The notes beneath the pieces are model-generated. The model was not told the origin of the DNA. It did no database searches and saw nothing but the letters and a program-made list of their open reading frames with translations. The translations under genes and the position numbers were made by a program. DNA of 64,000 nt, from positions 186,001 through 250,000 of the forward strand of contig JAFGBF010000018.1 in NCBI GenBank assembly GCA_016933255.1. Direction: 5' to 3'. Below are positions 26,054-35,140 of this stretch, in pieces (position 1 is the stretch's first letter; each line of letters starts with the position of its first letter). The stretch is from Candidatus Krumholzibacteriota bacterium (GTDB lineage Bacteria; Krumholzibacteriota; Krumholzibacteriia; Krumholzibacteriales; Krumholzibacteriaceae).

Positions 26054-26755
26054 ATGGTTGAACAGGAAATTTTCGACGCAAAAAAAGCAGCGGCGATCCT
26101 GAGGCCGACCGTGGATTCATCTTTCTCGAATGGATGGAACCAGACATGGAAACATTTCCTCGAGTTGCTTTTGGTCGTTGTAATACTGATTATGGCGGTT
26201 TTTCCTTCAGCTGTCTTCTTTTCTTACGGGCGCAGGGAGGTTTACGGGTTTTGGAACTCGTTTTCAGGGGTCTATTTATGGTTTTATACGTATCTTTACT
26301 CGATCTTTGTGATCGTGCCCCTTAAATACGGAGCTTTTGCGGTCTATCTCCAGGCGGCAAGAAATGAAAAATGTGACGTAGGAAGGCTTTCAGAGGGATT
26401 TAAGAATTATCTCAATGCCATACTTTCCCACGTGCTTGTACACTTCATGGTAGGTATAGGCGTAATGTTCCTTATCATCCCCGGCATCTTTCTGGCCTGT
26501 AAATTTTCCTTTGTCCCGTTCCTTGTCGTTGACCGGAGACTTGACGCGATAGAGGCGATAAAAACAAGCTGGAAGATGACTTCGGGGTACGCGATGGATA
26601 TCTTTGTCATCTATCTGCTTTCTATCCCCATAGTAATTGCCGGGTTGATCTGTCTCGGCGTCGGTATCCTGCCAGCTGTGATCTGGAGCAGGGTCACTCT
26701 TGCTTCTATGTATGAAGCAGTATCTGCGAAAGAAAAAGGATCGATCGCAGCTTAG
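26054..26755 (+). CDS. integral membrane protein (paralogue of the next gene)
   Basis: A 233-residue membrane protein with five to six helices. The stretch MFLIIPGIFLACKFSFVPFLVVDRRLDAIEAIKTSWKMTSG is typical, quoted here in part: FLIIPGIFLA, then VDRRLDAIEAIKTSW. This 'PGi...f..f.vvD...a.eAlk.S...t.G' signature is shared by DUF975/YciC-like bacterial membrane proteins of unknown role. GGGAGAAAGGA precedes the ATG. The next gene carries the same signature at the same place. Confidence 0.72.
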   Translation: MVEQEIFDAKKAAAILRPTVDSSFSNGWNQTWKHFLELLLVVVILIMAVFPSAVFFSYGRREVYGFWNSFSGVYLWFYTYLYSIFVIVPLKYGAFAVYLQAARNEKCDVGRLSEGFKNYLNAILSHVLVHFMVGIGVMFLIIPGIFLACKFSFVPFLVVDRRLDAIEAIKTSWKMTSGYAMDIFVIYLLSIPIVIAGLICLGVGILPAVIWSRVTLASMYEAVSAKEKGSIAA

Positions 26756-26791
26756 GAAAAATATGGAAAAAAAAGAACGGCAGCCCCTGAG

Positions 26792-27490
26792 ATGGTAGAT
26801 ACGGAAGAAGGAAAAAGGGAATCGCACGGGTACCCGGTATCGGCTGACGGCTGGTTCAGCAGCGGACTCGATCTTTTCAGGACGCGCAGGATGACTCTGA
26901 TCTCCGGAATGGCGGTGATCATAGCGTACTCGCTTTTCCTCCTTTTGATCGGTTATATCCCCGGCGGTGAGACGCTGGGAATAATCATCCAGCTGACCTT
27001 CGGGCTGGTGCTTACGGCCGGTTGGCTGAATTTCTGTCTGAGGCTGGTGCGGGGGGAAGATGGACTGACCGCGCGCGACATATTCCGGCCCTTTTCTGAT
27101 TTCCAGTCTGTCTGGCTGCTTTCGATATCTCTGTCTCTTATTATAGCATTGGGGACATTTTTATTCATCATCCCGGGCATTTACGCGATCATCAGACTGG
27201 GGATGAGCATCTTTATAGTCGTAGACAAAAAAACCCCCGTTGCCGATACCTTCCGTTTCAGCGCGAGGATAACAAAAGGCCATGAAGGAAAACTGCTTGT
27301 ATATTATGGAATCCTTCTCGGACTGTACGGGCTTGCAGTTTTCCCCTATCTTATAAACATGGCCGCTCTCGGGGCAGTTACATCCTCTTTCTTCAACTTT
27401 GTGATTACGCCGGTGCTTGGCGTCACATACGCTTCTGCATATGACAGCCTTCTGTATCTGCATGAAGAAAGGGAATCATGGGAGGAATGA
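26792..27490 (+). CDS. integral membrane protein (paralogue of the previous gene)
   Basis: A 232-residue membrane protein with about six helices. Its core FLFIIPGIYAIIRLGM...FIVVDKKTPVADTFRFSARITKGH aligns with the upstream gene's signature, so the two are diverged tandem paralogues, although overall identity looks low. The start ATG has only a weak purine-rich upstream region. Its end overlaps the DUF2891 gene by 13 nt, indicating co-translation. Confidence 0.72.
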   Translation: MVDTEEGKRESHGYPVSADGWFSSGLDLFRTRRMTLISGMAVIIAYSLFLLLIGYIPGGETLGIIIQLTFGLVLTAGWLNFCLRLVRGEDGLTARDIFRPFSDFQSVWLLSISLSLIIALGTFLFIIPGIYAIIRLGMSIFIVVDKKTPVADTFRFSARITKGHEGKLLVYYGILLGLYGLAVFPYLINMAALGAVTSSFFNFVITPVLGVTYASAYDSLLYLHEERESWEE

Positions 27491-28617
27491 GTTACGGAAA
27501 GATCGGATGGATCGGTCTGATGCTGGTCCTGGTTCAGCCCGTTCTGGATCTTGCGCCGGATATGAAAGCTGAGACCGGAAAACCGATCCCTTGCGATAAC
27601 GGCACGGTCCTTGACCTTGAGACCGCTTCAGCGTTTGCCGAGATCGCTCTCGCCTGTGTCGGCAGGGAATTTCCGAACAAGCCGGGTCATGTAGTCATGA
27701 ACGCCGACCAGGTCCTCAGGCCGAGCGAGCTTCATCCCGCTTTTTACGGATGTTTTGACTGGCACTCTTCGGTTCACGGACACTGGATGCTTGCCAGGCT
27801 CCTCGCCTGTTTTCCTGAGATCGAAGAGGGATCGAGGATCAAGGAAGCGCTGATCTGTAATCTTTCGAAGGAGAATATTCTAAGAGAAGCTGCTTATCTC
27901 GGCGATGAAGACCGAAAGTCATTCGAACGCACCTATGGATGGGCCTGGCTGCTGAAACTTGCTGAAGAACTCGATCGCTCAAGCGATCCCGATCTGATCG
28001 GGCTGGCGGAGAACCTGCAGCCGCTAGTATCGGCCGTAATTGAAAGATATATCGAATTTCTTCCCAGGCAGAGCTATCCGATACGAAGGGGTGTACATTC
28101 AAATACCGCGTTTGGGATGGCATTCGCGCTCGATTACGCGCGTTCGGCGGGAGAAGTGGAGCTTGAATCTATGGTAGTCGAACGCAGCAGGGAGTATTTT
28201 CTTTCAGACAGGGGATGTCCGTGTGAATGGGAGCCGGACGGCGACGATTTCTTTTCTTCCTGTCTGATAGAGGCGGATCTTATGAGAAGGGTCCTTGGCA
28301 GGAATGATTTTGGAGAATGGCTGACCCGGTTCCTCCCCGGCCTCGATAAAGGCCTTCCGGCGAATCTGCTGACTCCAGCGATCGTCTCGGACAGGAGCGA
28401 TCCGAAGATAGTCCACCTCGACGGACTTAATATTAGCAGGGCCTGGTGCATGAACTCGATGGCATCAGCGCTGCCGGAGGGAGACGCCCGTATTGCGATC
28501 CTGAAAGAATCTGCCTGCCGTCACGCAGGGGCGACGCTCGGGCATATCGCCAGCGGAAGGTATGAGGGAGAGCACTGGCTCGCCTCTTTTGCCGTCTATC
28601 TGCTTTCGCCTGAATGA
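27478..28617 (+). CDS. DUF2891 family protein
   Basis: A 379-residue protein with the DUF2891 hallmark HPAFYGCFDWHSSVHGHWML, a His- and Trp-rich cluster that looks like an active or metal site. Others are REFPNKPGHVV near the start of the domain, RRGVHSNTAFGMAFALDYAR, SDRGCPCEWEPDGDDFFSSC, and NISRAWCM with GEHWLASFAVYLL near the end. The fold is probably an alpha/alpha toroid. An N-terminal hydrophobic stretch (IGWIGLMLVLVQPVLDLAP) may be a signal. The biochemical role of DUF2891 is unknown to me. It overlaps the upstream membrane protein by 13 nt. Confidence 0.85.
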   Translation: MGGMSYGKIGWIGLMLVLVQPVLDLAPDMKAETGKPIPCDNGTVLDLETASAFAEIALACVGREFPNKPGHVVMNADQVLRPSELHPAFYGCFDWHSSVHGHWMLARLLACFPEIEEGSRIKEALICNLSKENILREAAYLGDEDRKSFERTYGWAWLLKLAEELDRSSDPDLIGLAENLQPLVSAVIERYIEFLPRQSYPIRRGVHSNTAFGMAFALDYARSAGEVELESMVVERSREYFLSDRGCPCEWEPDGDDFFSSCLIEADLMRRVLGRNDFGEWLTRFLPGLDKGLPANLLTPAIVSDRSDPKIVHLDGLNISRAWCMNSMASALPEGDARIAILKESACRHAGATLGHIASGRYEGEHWLASFAVYLLSPE

Positions 28618-28636
28618 CCGCGGAGTGATTTCGGTT

Positions 28637-29791
28637 CTATTTGTCACAGCTTTCTGTGAGTACCTCTATCTTTTCCCTGTATTCGATCCCACGTTCCTTC
28701 AGCCCCGCGAGGATATACTCGACGCATTTCCCGCTTCTTCCGATATATTCGGGAGCAGAGATCCCCGGCCGGTCGTAGATGCCGTCAGCGATCATCCTTA
28801 ATACGACAGTCGCCGTATAACCTGTCGTCCTCGCCATTGAATGGATCCCTGTCTTTTCATCGAACCTGTCAAAGAGGTCGTACGTGTACCGCAGACGTTT
28901 TCTGTCTTTTTCCCCTTCGATGATGACTCTCATGACGGTAAGATCGATATCCCCATCTTTCAGTTTCCATTTAGGGAAAAGAAGCCTGGAAGTGAAATCC
29001 AGAGGCCGTATCCTGACCCCGTTTATTTCGATCTCTTTTTTACTGAAGAATCCTGTCTCGCGAAGAACAAGCATTTTTTCAACATGACCTGGATATCTCA
29101 GGGTCTTTTCTTTCATGTTCACCCCGTTGATGGTAGCAGCCAGAGTCCTCAGTCCGTCACTGTTAAAGGCTTCCAGCTCTCCGACAGGAGGGAAATCGAT
29201 TATTTCGGTTTCCGTCAGCGCAGGCTTTATCAGTATCTTGCCGTTTTCGACGACCCTCGCCGGCCTTGTGTATTCCTCGAGAACATCTGCCGGTGAGAAT
29301 ACCGCCTTGTATTCGTAAGGCCAGTCTCTTTTCTCGGGAAGGCCTCCGACATAGATCACCACTGTCTCGGTCTTATCGAGCAGGTGATCGACATATCCTG
29401 TCAGTATATTGCTCATCCCCGGCGCCACCCCGCAGTCCATTACGGCTGTAACCTTCTGCTTCAGGGCCAGTTCCGAAAGCTGGAACGGGTCCTCAGGGAA
29501 AAAAGCTATATCGACTATTCTTTTTCCCGCTTCTATTACAGCCTTGAATGTCCTGAACCCCATATCTCCTGGAACTGCGTTGATGACAAAGTCATAACCG
29601 CCCGCGAGTTTCCTTACAGTTTCCGGATCGGAAAGGTCTTTTTGAATAGTTACCACGGAATATTTTGAACCGACCCTTGCCAGGGCCTCCTCGCTGATAT
29701 CGGCGATGCTTACTTCAAATCTGTCCTCTTCTGCAAGATCCGCGGCTATCGGACCGCCTACAAGCCCGGCTCCAAGCACTATTACTTTCAT
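28637..29791 (-). CDS. saccharopine dehydrogenase-like NAD(P) oxidoreductase
   Basis: A 384-residue protein of the saccharopine dehydrogenase/LYS9-like family. The Rossmann motif is VIVLGAGLVGGPIAADL; DFVINAVPGDMGFRTFKAVIEAGKRIVDIAFF and MDCGVAPGMSNILTGY are the family's central motifs. RTTGYTATVVLRMIADG lies near the end. Members make or split saccharopine or carboxynorspermidine-type imines; with no lysine genes beside it, the substrate is open. AGGAGAGAA stands before the ATG. It is divergent from the marR gene and converges with the DUF2891 gene 19 nt away. Confidence 0.88.
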   Translation of the reverse strand: MKVIVLGAGLVGGPIAADLAEEDRFEVSIADISEEALARVGSKYSVVTIQKDLSDPETVRKLAGGYDFVINAVPGDMGFRTFKAVIEAGKRIVDIAFFPEDPFQLSELALKQKVTAVMDCGVAPGMSNILTGYVDHLLDKTETVVIYVGGLPEKRDWPYEYKAVFSPADVLEEYTRPARVVENGKILIKPALTETEIIDFPPVGELEAFNSDGLRTLAATINGVNMKEKTLRYPGHVEKMLVLRETGFFSKKEIEINGVRIRPLDFTSRLLFPKWKLKDGDIDLTVMRVIIEGEKDRKRLRYTYDLFDRFDEKTGIHSMARTTGYTATVVLRMIADGIYDRPGISAPEYIGRSGKCVEYILAGLKERGIEYREKIEVLTESCDK

Positions 29792-30202
29792 TATTCTCTC
29801 CTGGATTCAGTTTAACGGATGATGAGTCGATCAACTTTTGTTCTGTGGCGATGATAAGATCAGGGGATCATCGATCCCGGCATTTCAGAGGCCGTTGGAA
29901 CGATTAAGGCAGATAACGAGTGAATCCCGGTATTTACAGAAGGCATAGATATTATAGTACTCAATATTGCGCATACTTTGAATATATCAATGATTTTGGT
30001 AAAGTCAATGCAGGAGATCTCCTTTCAGGATCAATCCGTCATACCGGAACAAAGCCGGCCAGAGGCGGATTCTTTCCGTTAAGCAGAAACAGGGTTTAAG
30101 GAAATTGCCGATTGTAAGAAAAAATGCTTGAATTAGTATTTGGAATATTATACATGTAGAAAATATTCCATTGGTAAATATTTATCGGGACGAGGAGGTG
30201 TT
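29792..30202. other. 411-nt divergent spacer upstream of marR
   Basis: No credible open frame. It holds a 12-bp palindrome AGGAGATCTCCT (30012-30023) of unknown meaning and, at the right end, the marR operator-like repeat. The 29930-30010 part is A/T-rich and probably contains the leftward promoter, but no clear hexamer pair was found. Confidence 0.45.
30141..30170 (+). promoter_or_regulatory. operator-like inverted repeat upstream of marR
   Basis: TGGAATATT (30141-30149) and AATATTCCA (30162-30170) form a perfect 9-bp inverted repeat with a 12-nt spacer that itself contains TACATGTA (30151-30158). It follows a plausible TTGTAA-N16-TAGTAT promoter (30112-30139) and lies 33 nt before the marR start, fitting autoregulation by the MarR dimer. 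Confidence 0.6.
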
Positions 30203-30667
30203 ATGAATAATTGTTCGGAAGAGGGGCATATCGAAAAGATGGCCGACCTTATCTGCCTGCTCCGTCAGAAATGCGCCCTGAAGGATATGTACTTCGTAAA
30301 GCAGGTAGGCATATCTTCAGCTGAATATAACTGCCTTATGCAGTTCTTCAATATTAACACTCTCGGGATGAAGGAGATCGGGGAGCGTCTCGGTATAACG
30401 CCGGGGGGAGTGACCCGTATTATCTCCGGCCTCGAGAAACAGGGGATCGTTATCAGAAATATCTCGGCAGAGGACAGAAGAAATATCGATGTCGATCTGA
30501 CTGAGAAGGGGATCAGGATCGTCAACGAGATCAGGCAGGTATCTCTTGATCTTCATTCCGAGATCATGGAGCAGATAGATCCCGAGCATCGGCGGTCGGT
30601 ATTTTTTGCTATTGAAAGACTGATCGGTGCCATCAATGTCTGGGTCGAGGGGCATAAGAACAAATAG
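30203..30667 (+). CDS. MarR-family transcriptional regulator
   Basis: A 154-residue winged-helix repressor. The DNA-binding part reads MKEIGERLGITPGGVTRIISGLEKQGIVIRNISAEDRRNIDVDLTEKG in pieces: GITPGGVTRIISGLEKQG (recognition helix) and SAEDRRNIDVDLTEKG (wing with the conserved DRR). GGAGGTG 5 nt before ATG 30203 fixes the start; an upstream ATG at 30140 lies inside the operator. An inverted repeat in the promoter suggests autoregulation. The EamA exporter gene converges 5 nt away, so it is not in the same operon, but it could be a target. Ligand unknown. Confidence 0.92.
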   Translation: MNNCSEEGHIEKMADLICLLRQKCALKDMYFVKQVGISSAEYNCLMQFFNINTLGMKEIGERLGITPGGVTRIISGLEKQGIVIRNISAEDRRNIDVDLTEKGIRIVNEIRQVSLDLHSEIMEQIDPEHRRSVFFAIERLIGAINVWVEGHKNK

Positions 30668-30672
30668 AGACC

Positions 30673-31593
30673 CTAAACAGACTTTTCCCCGTCTCCGCCG
30701 GGATCAAGGCCGTATCCGGTTCCATGGTCTTTCCCGACCCCCGCTTGAGATACGATTATGCCGGCCAGGATCAGTGTGCAGCCGATCAGGCCCCGGACAG
30801 GTATAGTCTCTCCGAGGACGAGCCAGCCGCCGAGCGCTGCGAATACAGTTTCCAGACTGAGTATTATCGCCGCGTGAGAAGAAGGTATCTTCTTCTGGGC
30901 TATGACCTGGAGAGTATAGGCTATTCCCACCGACAGGAGCCCTCCGTACAGGATCGGGATCGCAGCCTTCGCAAGGCCTGACGCTTCGACCGTCTCAAAA
31001 AGGGCCGCCGCGGCAAAACTGAGGACCGAGCAGGTAAGAAACTGCGTCAATGCAAGCAGGAGAGAGTTCGCCCCCCTGGCCACAGACCCTATCAGCAGAA
31101 CATGAGCTGCCCAGAAAAAGGTCCCGGCAAGAACCAGGAGATCGCCCCTGGCTATAGAGAAGTCGCCCCTGAAGCTTAAGAGGTAGAGTCCCGCCGCAGC
31201 GAGCGTTATGCCGGCCCAGGTCTCTTTTCCTGTTCTCTGTCCGATAACGATACCCATGACAGGCACGAGGACGACGTACAGGCCGGTAATGAACCCGGCT
31301 TTCCCCGCAGTAGTGCTTACCAGCCCGATCTGTTGCAGAGAAGCGCCCAGAAAGAGTATTGTTCCGGCGATCACCCCGTAGAGATAGACAAGGGGGCTGG
31401 GTTTCTCCCTGTCCCTGTTTATTGACGAGACCGTGAAAGGGACGAGAGCCGCCGCGCCGAGAGCAAAACGTACGGCATTGAAGATAAAGGGGCCGACATG
31501 CTCCATCCCGGCCCTCTGGGCGACAAAAGCGAATCCCCATATCACAGATGCGAGCAGAAGAAGTATTTCAGATCCTGTAGAATGTCGTTTCAT
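30673..31593 (-). CDS. EamA/DMT-family transporter
   Basis: A 306-residue drug/metabolite exporter of the inner membrane with ten helices in two EamA repeats: IWGFAFVAQRAGMEHVGPFIFNAVRF opens the first and FFWAAHVLLIGSVARGANSLLL the second, each ending in the typical ETVFAALGGWLVLGE-like stretch (second copy at ~260-274). Substrate (amino acid, nucleoside or drug) cannot be predicted. A promoter is seen at 31654-31682. It converges with marR. Confidence 0.9.
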   Translation of the reverse strand: MKRHSTGSEILLLLASVIWGFAFVAQRAGMEHVGPFIFNAVRFALGAAALVPFTVSSINRDREKPSPLVYLYGVIAGTILFLGASLQQIGLVSTTAGKAGFITGLYVVLVPVMGIVIGQRTGKETWAGITLAAAGLYLLSFRGDFSIARGDLLVLAGTFFWAAHVLLIGSVARGANSLLLALTQFLTCSVLSFAAAALFETVEASGLAKAAIPILYGGLLSVGIAYTLQVIAQKKIPSSHAAIILSLETVFAALGGWLVLGETIPVRGLIGCTLILAGIIVSQAGVGKDHGTGYGLDPGGDGEKSV

Positions 31594-31653
31594 CGAGTAC
31601 CTGGCGCCGATCTTTTGAAAGCTCTATCAGTAGAGGGTCTAAAAGCAGGTTAG

Positions 31654-31682
31654 ACGATAGTAGAGTTTGAAGCTTTTGTCAA
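31654..31682 (-). promoter_or_regulatory. sigma70-type promoter for the EamA gene
   Basis: On the minus strand TTGACA (31682-31677), 17-nt spacer, TATCGT (31659-31654). The transcript would begin about 55 nt before the EamA start. Confidence 0.6.
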
Positions 31683-31851
31683 TCGGGTCAGAGAGGAGGT
31701 TTAAACAGACTGCAGTAAAAAGTCGATCCCGGTTCTTGACAGATTGGCTCAGACCATTCATCGTATAGGTCGTCGATATTAGTCCGGAAAGATGACAGGC
31801 CGGTCAGGTGGTCTGATTTCAGCCCCGGCTATAAAGGGAGAAATGATTGTA

Positions 31852-34071
31852 ATGCCCCCAATATATCTTGATTACAACGCAACGACACCGATATCTCCTG
31901 AAGTGATCTCGGCGATGCGTCCCTATCTTGAAGAATATTTCGGTAACCCGTCCTCTTCACACTGGTACGGCCTGCAGACGAAAAAAGCTGTATCAAAAGC
32001 AAGGAGACAACTTTCCGCCCTCCTTGGGTGCGCTGAGGATGAATTGATATTTACGAGCGGCGGAAGCGAATCGAACAATCTTGCGATAAAGGGATCGGCC
32101 CTTTCGATGCGCGAAAAAGGGAACCATATAATAACATCAGCGATAGAACATCCCGCGGTCCTGGAGGTTTGCGCCTACCTTGAGGGTGAAGGGTTCAGCG
32201 TGACATACCTTCCCGTAGATAGTGAGGGCCTCGTGTCGGTCGATGATTTTCGCGATGCGATAAGACCGGAGAGTATATTAGCGACAATCATGCATGCTAA
32301 CAATGAGGTAGGTACTATTCAGCCGATCGCTTCTCTTGCCAGGGCGGCCCGGCAGCACGGCATCATCTTTCACACCGATGCCGCGCAGTCTGTAGGGAAG
32401 ATCGATGTAAAGGTGGACCGACTGGATGTTGATCTTCTATCTGTCGCAGGGCATAAATTCTATGCTCCCAAGGGGATCGGAGCATTATACATCAGGACCG
32501 GAGTGAAGCTTTCAAAGTTGATCCATGGAGCCGATCACGAAAAGAATATAAGGGCTGGGACAGAGAATGTCCTGGAAATCGTCGGGATAGGAAAAGCTGC
32601 CGAGTCGGCGATGATCGATATCGAAAAGAACGCAGATCAGATGAGAAAGATGCGCGACAGGCTTGAGTCCGGCCTCAAGGAGGCGTTTGGCGATCTTAAG
32701 ATAAACGGCAGCCCTGACCACAGGCTTCCGAATACGCTGAGCGTTTCTTTTCCCTTTGTCGAGGCGAACACTCTTCTCGACGAGATAGGTGAGGTAGTAG
32801 CCGCTTCAGCCGGAGCAGCGTGCCATACAGGAACCGTTGATATCTCATCGGTCCTGCAGGCGATGTCTGTTCCCGAGGAGACGGCGATGGGAACGGTCCG
32901 TTTTTCCACAGGGCGGATGACGACAGGAGATGAGATCGACAGGGCGCTTGAGGCGGTGATCGCCGCGGTAAAAAGGCTGAAACCGGGAGAGGCAGGCCGT
33001 CCGCCCGAAGTTTCGGCTCATGATAAGATAAGGCTTACCAGATATACTCATGGCCTCGGATGCGCGTGTAAACTTCGGCCGCAGGATCTGGAAAAGGTCC
33101 TTAGGCATCTCCCGGAATCTGTCGATAAAAATGTCCTTGTAGGGAAAGAGAAATCGGATGATGCGGCTGTCTACAGGATAAGAAAAGACCTTGCGATCGT
33201 GCAAAGCGTGGATTTTTTTACTCCGGTAGTCGATGACCCTTTTGATTTCGGGGCGATAGCCGCCGCGAATTCGCTGAGTGATATATACGCGATGGGGGCA
33301 AAACCCCTCTTCGGTCTGAATATCGTCGGATTTCCCGACAAGAGGCTTTCGCTGGATATTTTGAAGAGGATCCTTGAAGGGGCGCTTGCAAAGGCGGATG
33401 AGGCTGATATCTCGATAATCGGAGGCCATACGGTCGAGGATAGCGAACCAAAGTACGGTCTTGCGGTAACAGGAATAATAGATCCAAAAAATATTCTGCG
33501 TAATTCCACGGCGAGGCCTGGTGATCTGCTTGTCCTTACAAAACCTCTCGGAACCGGAGTGATCGCAACGGCGATGAAGAGGGACGCAGCCGATCCCGGC
33601 GTCGCAAAGCGCGCTGTTGAAGTGATGAGCGGACTTAACCGTCTGGCCGCAGAGACTATGTCGGGCCTCGACCCGGGAGCCTGTACCGATATAACAGGGT
33701 TCGGATTTATAGGGCATCTAAGGGAGATGACTGTCGGGAGCGGAGTCGATGCTGTTGTCTGGATCGATCAGGTCCCTGTGATCGAAGGTACGCGGGAACT
33801 GATATCCGATGGATTTGTTCCCGGCGGAACAATGAATAATCTTGAATTCACCGCCGGTTCTGTCGACTGGGACAGTTCGATAACTCAAAGCGAAAAGATA
33901 CTGCTTTGCGATGCCCAGACTTCAGGAGGACTTCTCGTTACCTTTGACGAACAGGATGCATCGAGATTCGTCGATCTGCTCCGCGAGAATGGAATAGAGG
34001 CTTCGATCATAGGAAAGACGGTCGGGAAGGGCGGGGGAAGGATAAGGGTAGTCCCTGAAAAGCAGTCATAA
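31852..34071 (+). CDS. fusion of NifS/IscS-like cysteine desulfurase with selenophosphate synthase (SelD)
   Basis: One 739-residue chain joins two enzymes of selenium use. Residues ~1-385 are a PLP-dependent cysteine desulfurase: IYLDYNATTPIS, TSGGSESNNLAI, HANNEVGTIQP, TDAAQSVGK, PLP lysine K202 in SVAGHKFYAPKG, and persulfide/perselenide Cys C324 in AACHTGT. Residues ~393-735 are a complete SelD, which makes selenophosphate from selenide and ATP: C404-A-C-K407 in GLGCACKLRP, SDDAAVYR, SVDFFTPVVDDPFDFG, ANSLSDIYAMGA, GGHTVEDSEPKYGL and DAQTSGGLL. C404 is a normal Cys codon. The desulfurase half could pass selenium from selenocysteine straight to SelD. The start is ATG 31852 or 31843 (AAGGGAG upstream). 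A YitT gene follows after 15 nt. Confidence 0.93.
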   Translation: MPPIYLDYNATTPISPEVISAMRPYLEEYFGNPSSSHWYGLQTKKAVSKARRQLSALLGCAEDELIFTSGGSESNNLAIKGSALSMREKGNHIITSAIEHPAVLEVCAYLEGEGFSVTYLPVDSEGLVSVDDFRDAIRPESILATIMHANNEVGTIQPIASLARAARQHGIIFHTDAAQSVGKIDVKVDRLDVDLLSVAGHKFYAPKGIGALYIRTGVKLSKLIHGADHEKNIRAGTENVLEIVGIGKAAESAMIDIEKNADQMRKMRDRLESGLKEAFGDLKINGSPDHRLPNTLSVSFPFVEANTLLDEIGEVVAASAGAACHTGTVDISSVLQAMSVPEETAMGTVRFSTGRMTTGDEIDRALEAVIAAVKRLKPGEAGRPPEVSAHDKIRLTRYTHGLGCACKLRPQDLEKVLRHLPESVDKNVLVGKEKSDDAAVYRIRKDLAIVQSVDFFTPVVDDPFDFGAIAAANSLSDIYAMGAKPLFGLNIVGFPDKRLSLDILKRILEGALAKADEADISIIGGHTVEDSEPKYGLAVTGIIDPKNILRNSTARPGDLLVLTKPLGTGVIATAMKRDAADPGVAKRAVEVMSGLNRLAAETMSGLDPGACTDITGFGFIGHLREMTVGSGVDAVVWIDQVPVIEGTRELISDGFVPGGTMNNLEFTAGSVDWDSSITQSEKILLCDAQTSGGLLVTFDEQDASRFVDLLRENGIEASIIGKTVGKGGGRIRVVPEKQS

Positions 34072-34086
34072 TGGAGGTTCCTTTTA

Positions 34087-35070
34087 ATGAGACTCAATAC
34101 CGGGATAGTGACCGAGTATATATTTATTACGATCGGCGCTGCCGTCATGTCGCTCGGCATAGCTGTCTTTCTCGTTGATGCGAAGGTCGTCCCGGGCGGC
34201 GTCACCGGACTTTCGATGGCTGTGCATTTTATGCTCGGAGGAAAGGTCTCTGTAGGTCTCCTGATGTGGGGTATGAATCTTCCACTGTTTATCTGGGGAG
34301 TCATAGAGCTTGGGAAGACTTTCGGATTGAGGACCTTCTGGGGTTTTACGGTCAACTCTTTCTGCGTCGATCTTTTCCGGGGCGATATAATAAAGTCTTT
34401 CAGGCTGCAGGATCTTGATACAATAAGGTATCTGATGGAAAACGATTTCTTTTTCCTGGTACTTATAGGCGCGATATTTCTGGGAGTGGGACTGGGGATA
34501 ATATTCAAATTCAAGGGGACGACCGGAGGCAGCGATATAGTGGCCGCCGTCGCGAAAAAAAGATGGAGGGCAAAACCCGGGATCGTAATAATCATCACAG
34601 ATTTTTTCGTTATATGTGCCGCGGGATTAGTCCTTCATATAAAGGGGCTGTCCCCTGACAAACCGGTCTTGCTGCTGATGCTTTATTCGTTTCTCCTTCT
34701 TGTCGTTTCATCACAGCTCATCGATATAATCATATTCGGGTTTGATTATGCCAAATCGGCATTCATCATCTCGGACAGGAGCGACAGGATCGCAGAATGT
34801 ATAGTGCACAGTATGGGACGCGGTGCGACAGCTTTTCACGGACGCGGACTTTACCGGAATGTCGAGATGGATGTGCTCTTTACCGTCGTCAATCGCAGGG
34901 AGATATACCGTCTCGTCGGTATTGTAAAAGAAATCGATCCGGATGCATTCGTCATCATCAACAGGGTCCATGAAGTGCTTGGAGAAGGGTTCATGGCACG
35001 GGGAGAGATAGATACTGACAAATTGAAATTTCCGGTAATGAAACCGAACAATGATGAAAATTGTACATAG
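34087..35070 (+). CDS. YitT family membrane protein (DUF161/DUF2179)
   Basis: A 327-residue inner-membrane protein. The N-terminal ~215 residues contain five to six helices with the YitT signatures AVFLVDAKVVPGGVTGLSM, FGLRTFWGFTVNSF and FKFKGTTGGSDIVAAV. The C-terminal ~80 residues are the soluble DUF2179 domain (MGRGATAFHGRGLYRNVEMDVLFTVVNRREIYRLV, quoted in part: GRGATAFHGRGLY). The function of the family is not settled. GGAGGTT before the ATG and the 15-nt gap to the NifS-SelD gene suggest one transcript. Confidence 0.9.
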   Translation: MRLNTGIVTEYIFITIGAAVMSLGIAVFLVDAKVVPGGVTGLSMAVHFMLGGKVSVGLLMWGMNLPLFIWGVIELGKTFGLRTFWGFTVNSFCVDLFRGDIIKSFRLQDLDTIRYLMENDFFFLVLIGAIFLGVGLGIIFKFKGTTGGSDIVAAVAKKRWRAKPGIVIIITDFFVICAAGLVLHIKGLSPDKPVLLLMLYSFLLLVVSSQLIDIIIFGFDYAKSAFIISDRSDRIAECIVHSMGRGATAFHGRGLYRNVEMDVLFTVVNRREIYRLVGIVKEIDPDAFVIINRVHEVLGEGFMARGEIDTDKLKFPVMKPNNDENCT

Positions 35071-35140
35071 ATGTGATCGATCAGTTCAGCAGTCTTGAAT
35101 CGGGGCCGCCGCAGGACCCGTCTTGAGAGAAAGGACAGGG

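Noticed and set aside
30012-30023. 12-bp palindrome AGGAGATCTCCT
   Set aside because: Perfect but isolated, without promoter boxes near it; may be chance.
31594-31851. Possible tRNA-Sec gene next to the NifS-SelD fusion
   Set aside because: No acceptor stem pairing, T-loop or CCA-type end could be found in the spacer.
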